Shown here: piece by piece, positions 43,399 through 52,135 of the stretch
Layout of the letters: the number at the start of each line of letters is the position of its first letter
Position numbering within the stretch: the stretch's first letter is position 1
Source: JAYSYM01 sp964543475
Lineage (GTDB): Bacteria > Bdellovibrionota > Bdellovibrionia > Bdellovibrionales > JAMPXM01
Assembly: GCA_964543475.1 (NCBI GenBank)
Contig: CAZIYJ010000010.1
Coordinates: 40,577 to 104,576, forward strand
DNA length: 64,000 nt
Direction: 5' to 3'
Program-made: the position numbers and the translations under genes
Notes under the pieces: generated by a model
The model's input: the letters and a program-made list of their open reading frames with translations, nothing else
Databases searched by the model: none
What the model was told of the DNA's origin: nothing

Positions 43399-44265
43399 CT
43401 ATTCGCCTAATAAAGCAATCGGATCAGCTTCAGACTCTTCGGCCTTAACTTTAACTTCTACTTCTTTTGCTTCTTCTTCAGTTGCTTTAGGTGCCTTGCA
43501 AGTTGCCATTTCATTCACGATGTTAATTTTCTTCGCAAGCAGCTCTTCAGTTCGATCAAGCGCTGTGAAGACTGTTAATTTAAAGTCTTCACTTTTTTCT
43601 GACTCTGTTGCTTGTTGTGGTGCTTTTACAAGAACCTCTTCAAGCACCAAGTGCTGATTGCCCACTTCAGCTTTCTTTACTATTTGAACTAAAAGTTTTG
43701 AGCAGTTTTTATCTCCGCAGATTGCGCGAACTCGAAGGTCGTCATGCTTTTTTCTGCAGTCTTCTTGCAAAAGCGTAAGAGTTTGAAGTGCCTTTGCATC
43801 TCCGAAAGTTTCTTCAACGCCAACAAAATCAAGCACGCCAATGTCAGCGATGTTCACGTGAATGCTCATCACATATTTCGCACGCTCGTTTGACTCTGAC
43901 TGTCTACCCTTTACTCCAACCAAATCATCAGTATCAGATTTTACTTTTGCCGTTACAGGCTCAAGTCCCGAGACACCTTTTGCTTTGTACTCAGCTTCTA
44001 ACGTTTCGAGCTTCTCTTTGCTCTCATCTTCGTCAGTAGCTTCTTCAATTTGAGCTTCAATAGAAATAATTTGGTCTCGGAACAGATTGTTCTCAGGAGT
44101 GTTGATACGAGTTTTACCGAAAGCTTTTTCAGCTTCAGTTCCCCCACTTCGCGAACCTGAGCGATCGTCAAATTTTGCTCCGCGTTTTGCCGGGGCACAT
44201 GCCACCATTGCCGTTGCCGTTGCTACTAAAGCCGCAGTTAAAAACACGTTCGCATTGAATTTCAT
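43399..44265 (-). CDS. Putative lipoprotein, acidic and helical, unknown
   Basis: 288 residues. Signal peptide with a lipobox-like MVAC (Cys near residue 23). The mature protein has charged helices, a middle domain (about 95-225) with four Cys, and a C-terminal Glu/Val/Lys tail. Ribosome site GAGGG. Not recognised. Confidence 0.65.
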   Translation of the reverse strand: MKFNANVFLTAALVATATAMVACAPAKRGAKFDDRSGSRSGGTEAEKAFGKTRINTPENNLFRDQIISIEAQIEEATDEDESKEKLETLEAEYKAKGVSGLEPVTAKVKSDTDDLVGVKGRQSESNERAKYVMSIHVNIADIGVLDFVGVEETFGDAKALQTLTLLQEDCRKKHDDLRVRAICGDKNCSKLLVQIVKKAEVGNQHLVLEEVLVKAPQQATESEKSEDFKLTVFTALDRTEELLAKKINIVNEMATCKAPKATEEEAKEVEVKVKAEESEADPIALLGE

Positions 44266-44471
44266 CTGACCCTCCGGTTAACGACGGAACTATCCGATCG
44301 ATTACATCAGCAAAACTAGTGCCCTTTTCTTAATGGCTGGAGGCACTTTAAACTCGAGGCGGCACTTTGATGGCTGACTAAGGCTCTAGAATTGTGACGA
44401 AAATTGCGGCCCAAACAGCTCTGAGTCGCATGAGATGTGGAACGGATCTTGATACTACTTTGCGATATGAA

Positions 44472-44490
44472 GGCCGAAATATCTTCGGCC
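44472..44490 (+). promoter_or_regulatory. Hairpin just before the 44505 gene
   Basis: GGCCGAA-ATATC-TTCGGCC is a perfect 7-bp dyad ending 14 bases before the ATG. It could affect ribosome access or act as an operator. The rest of the 239-base intergenic region shows no clear promoter. Confidence 0.4.
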
Positions 44491-44504
44491 AATGAGGCGC
44501 TTCG

Positions 44505-44738
44505 ATGGAAAACGACAGAAATGTTGAGAACTTACGACGAGGATTCAATCACTTAGCACTTTGGGAGCTAATCTTGTTGGCGTTCGTTTTAGTTACATTT
44601 TTCGGCCTTTTAGACCACACCAAAGACACTCAGCATGCCTTCAATCGAACTTCTTACCAAACGAAGGTAGATCTTTACGACCTTCGCATCGAAGACAACT
44701 CAGAGTCAGTCAATGACCGAGTTGAAACTGGTTTATAA
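44505..44738 (+). CDS. Small single-helix membrane protein, unknown
   Basis: 77 residues. One hydrophobic helix (about 19-38, LWELILLAFVLVTFFGLL) separates a short N-terminus from a polar acidic C-terminus. GAGG lies 9 bases before the ATG. It converges on the lipoprotein gene at 44733 with a 6-base overlap. Confidence 0.55.
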   Translation: MENDRNVENLRRGFNHLALWELILLAFVLVTFFGLLDHTKDTQHAFNRTSYQTKVDLYDLRIEDNSESVNDRVETGL

Positions 44739-46424
44739 TCGCTCGCCCAACTGTAACTTATTTCCGATTGCAATAATCAACGGCTGATCTAAATAGCTTC
44801 CTAGATCGACGAGTACTTTGCCCACTCGTTGCTTTCGTTCGACTAAGATCGCTCCATTTACTGGTCGCGAAAACCCTTTGTGCCGATCCCAACCAAGAGT
44901 TTCGCGATCATTAAGAACCATGCGCATAGTTAGTAGGTACAATGGAAAACGCATCTCACTTAGCTTCGCTCGAAGATCTCGCATTCCTAATATGATTGCT
45001 GGCTCCATGTAGAGAGAGTGCATTGCTTTTAATTCGGTCGGATTCTTCTCATATTTTTTTATGATTTGCTCGAGAGCTACATCAAACTGAAGATTGAGTT
45101 CGATCAGCTTTAAAACATTCTCAAGCTTTACAAGTTTTTGACCGCTCTGTTCTTCGAACAAAGCCATTCCAGCAGGCGTGCCGCCAGCAACTGAAATGTC
45201 TTTGCCTTCGGCATTTACGATCGCAATATGACGACCACTAATGTTCTTAAGGTTCATCACTGTGAGACCAAAAGCGAGAGAGTGTGTTTCAGCGGGAACA
45301 ACTGCGCGATTGATTTGAGTGATATCGCCAAAGATATAATTTTCTGGGCCACTCACAAAGTAGGCAGCCGGAGAAGAAGCTTCGAACGCAAGAGCCGTTG
45401 CACTTGTCACTTTCAACTCAATATCCAAACTTGCCAGAGCACTTCCCGACTTAGCATTTGATGCTAAAAGTAAGGGTCTCTTCATTGGATCATAGTTTGC
45501 GATATCGTCTGAAGAGAGAGCAACGTTCTTTCCGGTCTTTGGATCCATGAAGTAGCCAACGCGTACTTGGGAATCAAATGCCACTTTTTCATCAGTAAGA
45601 AGCGGAATTGAAGAGGCCCCGCTTTTCACCGAAAATTTAGCAGCTGTGTGTCCCTTGAGAACTAAAAGTTGCGAGAACAGTCGCTGAAAAAGAACAAATG
45701 AAGCTGCTCGCTCAGTCTCAGCAAGGTTTTGCTGAAGTGGGTAATTATGAATCGCAGCGCCAAGCGATTCGCGCATGTCATTGTGAAAGTCCTTCGTCAA
45801 AATCGGAAGTGATGAAGCCAATATCTTCTGAATTTCTGAGTTTGCCGGATCAATGGCTCCATCAAATTTTCTGATCAACAAATACGGAAGAGATTTTTCG
45901 AGCTCATTCACTCCACCCAATGCACCAGGGAATGTTGCTGCAACTTTTTGATTAATGGCTTTCGTTTGAAACTTGTTTAATCCCCAAGTTGAACCCGTAG
46001 TTTGATAAATCTCACGTGCTGTAACGAACGCAGCCCACTGAAGGCCGCTGATCTCACCTTTTTTATGCGCCTCTTCGACCTGCTTAATAAATGTTTTTGG
46101 ATCGTCCCGCCGAAAACGCTCAGAGCTTAGAGCGAACTGTATGAACGGATTATTCACAACTTCAACTCGGCCAACTAATTTATCATTGCGACTTTCAAAA
46201 GCGTGCAGAAACTGAAATCTCTTTTCAGATTCTTGCTGAGCAAGAGCACTGATTCGTACCGATGCGCTCAAGTTTTCATTTTTCAAGGGAGTCTGATAAG
46301 GCTGAGCGAGCTTTTCGTTGACTGTCAGTATCGGCTCAATAAACGTACGCTGCTTTGTTTCTTCGCGTGCGGGCGAACAAGCAAAAACAGCTAATGACGA
46401 AAGTGTAATTAAAAGTATTTTCAT
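44733..46424 (-). CDS. Large lipoprotein, unknown function
   Basis: About 563 residues from the ATG at 46424. That start is chosen because AAGGA lies 6 bases before it, while the ATG at 46430 abuts the site. The lipobox is VFACSP (Cys near residue 16). The mature protein mixes long helices (for example AHKKGEISGLQWAAFVTARE) with a beta domain (about 300-420). It lies 9 bases after the barrel gene at 46434, forming a lipoprotein/outer-membrane pair that resembles the module at 57259-59974. Confidence 0.7.
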   Translation of the reverse strand: MKILLITLSSLAVFACSPAREETKQRTFIEPILTVNEKLAQPYQTPLKNENLSASVRISALAQQESEKRFQFLHAFESRNDKLVGRVEVVNNPFIQFALSSERFRRDDPKTFIKQVEEAHKKGEISGLQWAAFVTAREIYQTTGSTWGLNKFQTKAINQKVAATFPGALGGVNELEKSLPYLLIRKFDGAIDPANSEIQKILASSLPILTKDFHNDMRESLGAAIHNYPLQQNLAETERAASFVLFQRLFSQLLVLKGHTAAKFSVKSGASSIPLLTDEKVAFDSQVRVGYFMDPKTGKNVALSSDDIANYDPMKRPLLLASNAKSGSALASLDIELKVTSATALAFEASSPAAYFVSGPENYIFGDITQINRAVVPAETHSLAFGLTVMNLKNISGRHIAIVNAEGKDISVAGGTPAGMALFEEQSGQKLVKLENVLKLIELNLQFDVALEQIIKKYEKNPTELKAMHSLYMEPAIILGMRDLRAKLSEMRFPLYLLTMRMVLNDRETLGWDRHKGFSRPVNGAILVERKQRVGKVLVDLGSYLDQPLIIAIGNKLQLGERL

Positions 46425-46433
46425 ATTCATTCC

Positions 46434-47753
46434 TTAGAAATAGCTGATGAGGTCGAGGCGCACATAAGAGACGTATGATGCGTTTCGGCCCGCGAATGTT
46501 CGATTGTAAAGCGCTTCGATTGTGTAAGGGATCTTTGCCTTTTTTGCGGCGAAGGCCGGTACAGTTGAATAGCCCGCACCAAATTCAACAGCATGACGAG
46601 TATAATCGGTACCGTCTTCTAAGCCGCTGTAATAAAGATTTCCTGGGCCACTGTACTTATCGATACCATGTTGAAACCACTGATAGGCCACCCAAGGTGT
46701 CACTGAATTGTTGAAAAGCTTCACTGTCGATGAAATCTCTCCGTTGTACTCGATACCAGATGTTCGACCAACGTTTTGCACTTGCCCGTCTTGCGGAAGA
46801 TTACTTGGCAAAGCATCATTAGCGTCTTTTGGAACTGCCGCTTGAAATCGATCCGGAAGATTATAAATTGTTTTAAAAGCTGTTCCGAGTGTCCAGCGAG
46901 ATGTTGGATAGAAGTCGTTAAATAAGTATGCGCCCGTTGCCCAAGTCCCGTTTCCTGTTCCCGCGTCAAAAATATTTGTGCGAGAAGGTCGTTTGCCTGT
47001 TGGAATTCTAAGGCCAGTCTGAAGCGAGCTCGTCATTCGGTCTGACTTAGCAATGCGATACTTCGCACCTACCTCGATATCACCGAGAGCGGTGTTATTA
47101 AAATCGCGCGGAGCTTCGTAGCCCTTTTTAAGAAATAGTTCATTAGTGAAATATCCTGTGTCGAAAGGAACTGCGGCCAGTTGATTTAATCCATCGATCA
47201 AAGGTTTTGCTTGCGGAGTGTTCTTTAAATTCTTTGCGGCAACCGATGCATTGTTGGTTGCCGATGCGCGGAACGAAGCTTGAACACTTCGGCTTACTAT
47301 TGGAATTCTAATTCCAACGTTCCATTTCTCAGAAACTCCATACTCAAAAGATGGCATAACTTGAGTCGCTTTGAGTTGAAAATCTGTATACATGTTGGCA
47401 GTTACCAAATTCGATGAATAATTTGAGTTCGGATAAAGCTGTTCGGCTTGCTGAACTCCCGCGAGGAGTTGTTGGATTTGCGGGTTGCCCGCTGCCATGT
47501 CTTTTGCGGTGACAGTGCGATTTAATCCGCCGGCAATTGGCTCAAGTCTTCCGCTTGAATTTAATTTGTCGCTGACTGCTGATGTTTGAATTCCGACGAT
47601 TCTAAAACGAGAAACTTTTTTTGGAAGAATCGACGCTGTTTCAGCCGCCATCGCTTCGATTGAGAAGATCACTAGTGCTAAAATCAGGAAGACGTACAAA
47701 GTTGAGCGAAGTTGATGGCGATAGCTATTAGCTTTTGGCTGAGTTTTAGACAC
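46434..47753 (-). CDS. Outer-membrane beta-barrel protein
   Basis: 439 residues from a GTG start with GGGGG upstream. A long signal sequence (about 15-38, cleavage after AMA) precedes barrel-type strands rich in Tyr, Trp and Thr; the end is VRLDLISYF. The segment IPYTIEALYNRTFAGRNA matches IPIQVGAMYSKTLAGRNA near the end of the barrel at 58023, so the two are probably paralogues. Substrate unknown. Confidence 0.75.
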   Translation of the reverse strand: MSKTQPKANSYRHQLRSTLYVFLILALVIFSIEAMAAETASILPKKVSRFRIVGIQTSAVSDKLNSSGRLEPIAGGLNRTVTAKDMAAGNPQIQQLLAGVQQAEQLYPNSNYSSNLVTANMYTDFQLKATQVMPSFEYGVSEKWNVGIRIPIVSRSVQASFRASATNNASVAAKNLKNTPQAKPLIDGLNQLAAVPFDTGYFTNELFLKKGYEAPRDFNNTALGDIEVGAKYRIAKSDRMTSSLQTGLRIPTGKRPSRTNIFDAGTGNGTWATGAYLFNDFYPTSRWTLGTAFKTIYNLPDRFQAAVPKDANDALPSNLPQDGQVQNVGRTSGIEYNGEISSTVKLFNNSVTPWVAYQWFQHGIDKYSGPGNLYYSGLEDGTDYTRHAVEFGAGYSTVPAFAAKKAKIPYTIEALYNRTFAGRNASYVSYVRLDLISYF

Positions 47754-47920
47754 TCGAAGAACCCCCGTTTAGATAGGAGCTTTTCCCATGCCCCTTAAAG
47801 GCTCACAACTAAAGCATGTGGACTATGAAAGATGACCAGCGCCATAGACTTCTTACATGCGTAGGTATTATAGAACGTCTTGCCTAAATCGCGAAAAGGT
47901 AGCAATTTCTGCCTACGTCT

Positions 47921-47994
47921 GACCCCGTAGCTCAGACAGATAGAGCAACGGTTTCCTAAACTGTAGGTCGGCAGTGCAACTCTGCCCGGGGTCA
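47921..47994 (+). tRNA. tRNA-Arg(CCU), with non-standard D and T loops
   Basis: 74 bases. The acceptor stem is GACCCCG/CGGGGTC, the D stem GCTC/GAGC, the anticodon stem ACGGT/ACTGT (one G-T pair) with loop TTCCTAA and anticodon CCT at 47955-47957. The T stem is GGCAG/CTGCC. The D loop AGACAGATA lacks the G18-G19 pair, and the T loop TGCAACT has G where T55 is expected. CCA is not encoded. All stems pair, so it may work, but the D-T loop contact is altered. It would read AGG codons. Confidence 0.85.
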
Positions 47995-48061
47995 ATCCTA
48001 TGCAAATGAAGACGCACGACCTTTGTCGAACGCCTCCAATTCTTTTTTAAATGCGCTTAAA

Positions 48062-48091
48062 TTGTATTCCGTACGCATACAATCGTATGCT
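48062..48091 (+). promoter_or_regulatory. Promoter with overlapping operator for the MNT/HEPN pair
   Basis: TTGTAT (48062-48067) and TATGCT (48086-48091) are 18 bases apart. The dyad GCATAC-AATC-GTATGC (48075-48090) overlaps the -10 box, a usual place for self-repression by a toxin-antitoxin pair. The start point would be very near the ATG at 48104. Confidence 0.5.
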
Positions 48092-48103
48092 ATTAACATA
48101 CAT

Positions 48104-48682
48104 ATGAATGTGCTTTCCCAGATTCTATCAAGCCAAGTCAGAGCAGAAATCTTTCGACTTTTGTTTAGTGGGCGCAAGTCGTCAATTCACCTGCGAGATA
48201 TTCAAAGAAAATCAGGTCTTTCTATTGGCACGATACAACGGGAAATTGGCAATCTAAAAAAATTGGATCTCGTCAAAGCAGAGCGTGACGGAAATCGGCT
48301 GTACTACACCGCCAATTCCGATCACCCACTCTACAGCGAAATTTGTGGTCTGGTTGAGAAGACCTCTGGAGCCATTGAAAAAATTAAAGAAGTACTCAGT
48401 GAAATCACAGAGATCGAATGCGCATTCCTGTTCGGCTCTTTCGCTGAAGGAAAAGAGAAGGGGCACAGCGACATCGATCTCATCGTCATTGGAAATGTCG
48501 GCCTAAGAACGCTTTCTTCGCAATTCAAAAAACTTACAGAGCTAATAGAGCGAGAAATCAATCCGCATGTTTATTCGAAGAAGTCTTGGAGAGAAAAGCT
48601 TAAAAAGAAAGATCATTTCATTAAAAGCGTCGTGCGTGCTGATAAAGTATTCTTAGTAGGAACAGAAGATGAGCTTATCTAA
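48104..48682 (+). CDS. HTH plus MNT-type minimal nucleotidyltransferase (antitoxin-like)
   Basis: 192 residues from the ATG at 48104; an upstream start at 48023 would cross the promoter and operator. An N-terminal winged helix (about 1-75; SIHLRDIQRKSGLSIGTIQ) is fused to an MNT domain whose GSFAEGKEKGHSDID shows the GS...DxD motif. MNT proteins AMPylate a HEPN toxin partner. The stop overlaps the HEPN gene by 14 bases. The HTH suggests it also controls its own promoter. Confidence 0.82.
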   Translation: MNVLSQILSSQVRAEIFRLLFSGRKSSIHLRDIQRKSGLSIGTIQREIGNLKKLDLVKAERDGNRLYYTANSDHPLYSEICGLVEKTSGAIEKIKEVLSEITEIECAFLFGSFAEGKEKGHSDIDLIVIGNVGLRTLSSQFKKLTELIEREINPHVYSKKSWREKLKKKDHFIKSVVRADKVFLVGTEDELI

Positions 48683-49112
48683 CTGGGCTAAGAACGGATG
48701 GCTTCGGCCCCATAAAAGTACAAAAGAGGAAATCTCCAATCTTCTCAAAATCGTCGAGCGTGATATCAAAGATGCATCCGCAAACGGAATATCTGACGAT
48801 TGGAGATTCGGAATTGCTTATAATGCTGCTCTCAAGCTTTGTACTATTGCACTCCACGCGTCTGGCTATAGAGCTGAAAAAAATCTTGCTCACTATCGTA
48901 CGCTTCAATCCTTACCTCTAATCCTTGGCCGGAAGCACGAAACTGATGCGGATTACCTTGATGCCTGTCGCAAAAAAAGAAATGAAACAGAATACGACTT
49001 TGCCGGCAATATTAGCGAAGAGGAAGCAAAGGAGCTCATCGCTTTTAGCCGCGAGTTGAAAATAGAAATTATTGCTTGGCTTAAAACTATCCATAAAGGA
49101 CTGGTAAAGTGA
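48669..49112 (+). CDS. HEPN-domain protein (toxin-like partner of MNT)
   Basis: 147 residues, all helical. The motif RKKRNETEYDF near residue 98 corresponds to the HEPN Rx4-6H active site but has Tyr-Asp where His is usual. HEPN toxins are RNases. Altered residues may mean a different or lost nuclease activity. It overlaps the MNT gene by 14 bases and the metallopeptidase gene at 49109 by 4 bases, so a single transcript may cover all. Confidence 0.75.
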   Translation: MSLSNWAKNGWLRPHKSTKEEISNLLKIVERDIKDASANGISDDWRFGIAYNAALKLCTIALHASGYRAEKNLAHYRTLQSLPLILGRKHETDADYLDACRKKRNETEYDFAGNISEEEAKELIAFSRELKIEIIAWLKTIHKGLVK

Positions 49113-49891
49113 TGCCAGTCTCAATACTTTCGAATATTAACTTACGACTGATAGTTGGCCTCCTTGCAGTTTATTTTTTATCGTTGCCGGCTCGTGCAAA
49201 CGAACCCTGTCGAGACTGGTTTAATCGTACAAAAATTAACTCCGACAGTACTGACTGCGAACTCGAATGCGCATCTTCTAAGGTTGATATGGGGACTTTT
49301 GATTGTCCGATTCAATGCCCTAAGTTTTGCAAGCCGCAGATTCCAAAATGCATTCTGGAGCCGTACTGGGATCGCGCACTAACATCAGAATCCATACCCC
49401 TGAAGAAACTGTCGGAGGACCAGGCTTCTCGCATAAGAAAAGTGTTGTCCAAAATGCCGAAGAGTTTTCGTCCGCGATCACTTAAGGGAATCGTAACTAC
49501 GACTGCTCCATTCGACATTTTTAATCCATCAAATGTGGCATCCAGCTCTGACGAGTACCTCATTCTTTTTCCGCGCGCATTCTCCGATGGAGAAAACTTA
49601 GATCGAATCATCGCCCATGAAATTGTTCATCATATTATCCGTAATGAGTGGGCTAAAGAGATTAAGGGTTACTCGAAAGATAATGGATGGGGTGCCGCAA
49701 CTGATGCAGAACCAAGGCCAGGTGGTTTCGTAGAAACGGATGGCCGTCAGTCAACTGAGGAAGACTTCGCAAATAACGTTGAATACTTTTTGTTTGAGCC
49801 GGCCTTACTAAAGAAAAAATCTCCCAAAATTTTCTCCTGGATCGAGAAGAACCTGGGCTCGCGCCTAAAATTAGAGAAAGGTTGCAAATGA
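49109..49891 (+). CDS. Secreted Cys-rich putative zinc metallopeptidase
   Basis: 260 residues. A signal peptide (about 1-31, cleavage after ARA) is followed by a Cys-rich segment (34-82; ten Cys, several in CxxxC spacing) likely held by disulphides. The zinc motif is HEIVHH in IIAHEIVHHIIRNEW (near 172), and a downstream Glu in STEEDFANNVEYF may be the third ligand (gluzincin-like). It overlaps the HEPN gene by 4 bases and the lipoprotein gene by 4 (ATGA). The family is not recognised. Confidence 0.75.
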   Translation: MMPVSILSNINLRLIVGLLAVYFLSLPARANEPCRDWFNRTKINSDSTDCELECASSKVDMGTFDCPIQCPKFCKPQIPKCILEPYWDRALTSESIPLKKLSEDQASRIRKVLSKMPKSFRPRSLKGIVTTTAPFDIFNPSNVASSSDEYLILFPRAFSDGENLDRIIAHEIVHHIIRNEWAKEIKGYSKDNGWGAATDAEPRPGGFVETDGRQSTEEDFANNVEYFLFEPALLKKKSPKIFSWIEKNLGSRLKLEKGCK

Positions 49892-50463
49892 AAACTCTCG
49901 TTAGCTTCTCACTATTCATATTTTTGGTTGGATCAGTATCGAGCTGCGCCAGCCCGAGCAAGATCGGTCAAAACCAGTCAAAGATGGGAAAATTTGAATC
50001 GGTGGAAATTGGAGATCCGGCAAGCAACGTCATTCAGATCTGGGGAAATTCCACTGCAAACATCGAACGCTTTCAAACTGTTGAATACCCCATCCTTCAG
50101 TACTCAGATGAGAACAGCTCTCCAGTCGCAATGTTTGCCCTAGATCCGCAATCTCAGCGCGTCGCAGGAAAGGCATGGTGGGTATCTTCTCAGGCTAAGG
50201 AATCTGATTTTGAATACGCGCTCAAAAACAAATTCAGCGAAATTTCATTTGAAAAGTACATCCCGTGTGAAACTCGCTCCCCAAAAGATGAAATTTTCGT
50301 TAGCCAAGAAAGAGGACTGTTTTTGTTTCGGCGCATGGAACGTCTTCTGTTGATCTCCTGGGCTGATGCAAAGTTGACCGATTTGCGAATCAAGCAGTTT
50401 TACAAGCAATGCCCTAAACTGCAGACCGAAAAACAGCTTACGATTCCGGCGAAGAAGCAATAG
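49888..50463 (+). CDS. Putative lipoprotein, unknown
   Basis: 191 residues from the ATG at 49888, which overlaps the metallopeptidase stop as ATGA and has GAAAGG upstream. Lipobox SVSSC (Cys near 20). The mature part is beta-rich (VEIGDPASNVIQIWGN resembles an SmpA/OmlA-like opening) and has two more Cys. Translational coupling suggests it acts with the secreted peptidase. Confidence 0.65.
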   Translation: MKTLVSFSLFIFLVGSVSSCASPSKIGQNQSKMGKFESVEIGDPASNVIQIWGNSTANIERFQTVEYPILQYSDENSSPVAMFALDPQSQRVAGKAWWVSSQAKESDFEYALKNKFSEISFEKYIPCETRSPKDEIFVSQERGLFLFRRMERLLLISWADAKLTDLRIKQFYKQCPKLQTEKQLTIPAKKQ

Positions 50464-50527
50464 GCCTGCGGTGTTATCGTAGAACCAATTGTCGCAGTCA
50501 ACCACCAGTGATGAGATTTGGTTTCTG

Positions 50528-50720
50528 TCAAATCAGTCCGAGATGGCTAATTATCGCAGAACGACCCATCCCAAGCTCCGTTGCAATTGCTTCCATGCTC
50601 ACATGTTCGACCCCACGGAGTTTTGCCAACGCCATGCAATCGATTGCCCGCTTCCAGCCGATCCCGTGGAACTCACTTATGTTCAAAATGGCTTGCGCGC
50701 CTAGGATTGCGCAGCCGTCA
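50528..50720 (-). pseudogene. Possible recombinase C-terminal fragment
   Basis: The minus frame ending at the TGA at 50528 reads GWKRAIDCMALAKLRG and then MEAIATELGMGRSAIISHLG. The second part looks like the C-terminal helix-turn-helix of resolvase/invertase-type recombinases. There is no catalytic domain upstream because that space is used by the regulator gene at 50748. It may be a degraded fragment. The plus-strand reading frames here look less like protein. Confidence 0.35.
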
Positions 50721-50747
50721 CCAAACTTGCAAAACAAGCTGCCCATA

Positions 50748-51563
50748 CTAAATCGAGAAAATCTGGGCGTTGATCTGAATAAGATCATCACCCACGAGCT
50801 CATCAGATAAAGCAGTGACCTCACTGAGATACTCTTTAAATTTCTCATTCAGTATATCAATAGATTCTTTTTTTATTTTAATCGTGTGACAGTGAAATTT
50901 GGCACCCTTATCATATTTCTCTTGCAGGAATTTTTGCGAGAGCTGCAACTGAGAACCCAAAAATTTCTTATGAGCCATCTCGCGAGATTTACTATCTAAG
51001 GCGTATAAGTGTCTGGCTTCCAGATGATAAGCCCCGTCTACGATCTCAACAACTTCGGACTTGGTGAAAATTTGAATAGCCGATTCAACTTTAGATTCTA
51101 AAATTCCTAAGCGCTTGGCCATTTGCGATTGAAAATGAGAAATCTCTTTAACCGCAACACCGTCCAATGAAATCAGAAGCGCTGGATAATACCATTCAGA
51201 GATCAAATCCCGCATGGAGCCCGTCGATTTAGATTTGGGCTTGTTCTTTTTTAACTGAACTAGTTTTTGATGATAGTATTCAGACTCGCGCTCGCCCTTA
51301 GACTGATTCTTTAAAACGAGAGCTTCAAAGTATTCATACTCGGTCCCCGTCAGAGTCAGAGCCTTAGCAAACTGGTGAATATTAGCAATCGTGAGATTTT
51401 TAGCCCCTGAGATGATCAATTTGAGGTAATTAGCTGATCCCAGATCTGCGGCCTCAGCAAACTCTCTATAGCTATAACCAGACACCCCGGCCTTCTTAAC
51501 CTCGTAAAAGTGCTCTAAATAGCTTCTGTAGTCATCAAATTGGAAGATAGACCTTAAGTGCAT
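50748..51563 (-). CDS. TIGR02147/DUF4423-type regulatory protein
   Basis: About 271 residues from the ATG at 51563, with GAGGGG upstream; the longer start at 51599 has no site. The N-terminal HTH-like part (about 8-70; FQFDDYRSYLEHFYEVKK, YSYREFAEAADLGSANYLKLII) and a long helical region follow the pattern of this family, common in Bdellovibrio and Fibrobacter. They are thought to be transcription factors. It is divergent from two small secreted-protein genes, which may be its targets. Confidence 0.82.
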   Translation of the reverse strand: MHLRSIFQFDDYRSYLEHFYEVKKAGVSGYSYREFAEAADLGSANYLKLIISGAKNLTIANIHQFAKALTLTGTEYEYFEALVLKNQSKGERESEYYHQKLVQLKKNKPKSKSTGSMRDLISEWYYPALLISLDGVAVKEISHFQSQMAKRLGILESKVESAIQIFTKSEVVEIVDGAYHLEARHLYALDSKSREMAHKKFLGSQLQLSQKFLQEKYDKGAKFHCHTIKIKKESIDILNEKFKEYLSEVTALSDELVGDDLIQINAQIFSI

Positions 51564-51701
51564 TGAATACCCCTCGTCTAGCCGCAGAATTATAACCAAA
51601 AGTTATAATAAACAAGAGTTTTGAATTATTTCCAGTGGCACTGCGTGGGGAGAGTAGCTTATACAGTTCATGAATTTAACGAATCATTATCGAGGAGAAT
51701 T

Positions 51702-52082
51702 ATGAAATCACTTATTTTGTTATCATTGCTATTCACTGCAACTGCCTTCGCACAACAGCAAGGAACCATCGAAATAGATCTTGGTCGCTACGCTTATTAT
51801 GTCTCCGCAGAAATTACAGGTATTCCTGCCGAGCAAATGCACATGTACCTTATGAACAATGGAGGAATCCAAGATGGCAACGGCGCTCACGAAAAATTTG
51901 TTCGTGGACAAAACATTAGTTGTTATTCTAAAGGAAAAGAAAAAGTTCGCGTCGGTCACGACCTCGTCGAAAAACATATTATTGCTTGCTCTTTCATTAT
52001 GACCCAAGGTGGAGCTATTGAACCTAACGTAACTGATGGAACTGGTCCTGTTAACGGAATGACCGTCGGCAATGGCAATTAA
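51702..52082 (+). CDS. Small secreted protein, unknown
   Basis: 126 residues from the ATG at 51702, preceded by GAGGAG; the longer reading start lacks a site. Signal peptide 1-17 (cleavage after AFA). The mature part is beta-rich with two Cys (ISCYSKG and IIACSF) that probably pair. The gene is AT-rich relative to the housekeeping genes. Not recognised. The secreted gene at 52136 follows on the same strand. Confidence 0.65.
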   Translation: MKSLILLSLLFTATAFAQQQGTIEIDLGRYAYYVSAEITGIPAEQMHMYLMNNGGIQDGNGAHEKFVRGQNISCYSKGKEKVRVGHDLVEKHIIACSFIMTQGGAIEPNVTDGTGPVNGMTVGNGN

Positions 52083-52135
52083 TAATTGTCTTTTAATAAA
52101 AAGCTAGATTTCAAAAACATCTAAAGGAACTCAAT

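Noticed and set aside
50489..50810. Plus-strand frames between the lipoprotein and the regulator gene
   Set aside because: No ribosome site or domain pattern; the minus strand gives a better protein-like reading.
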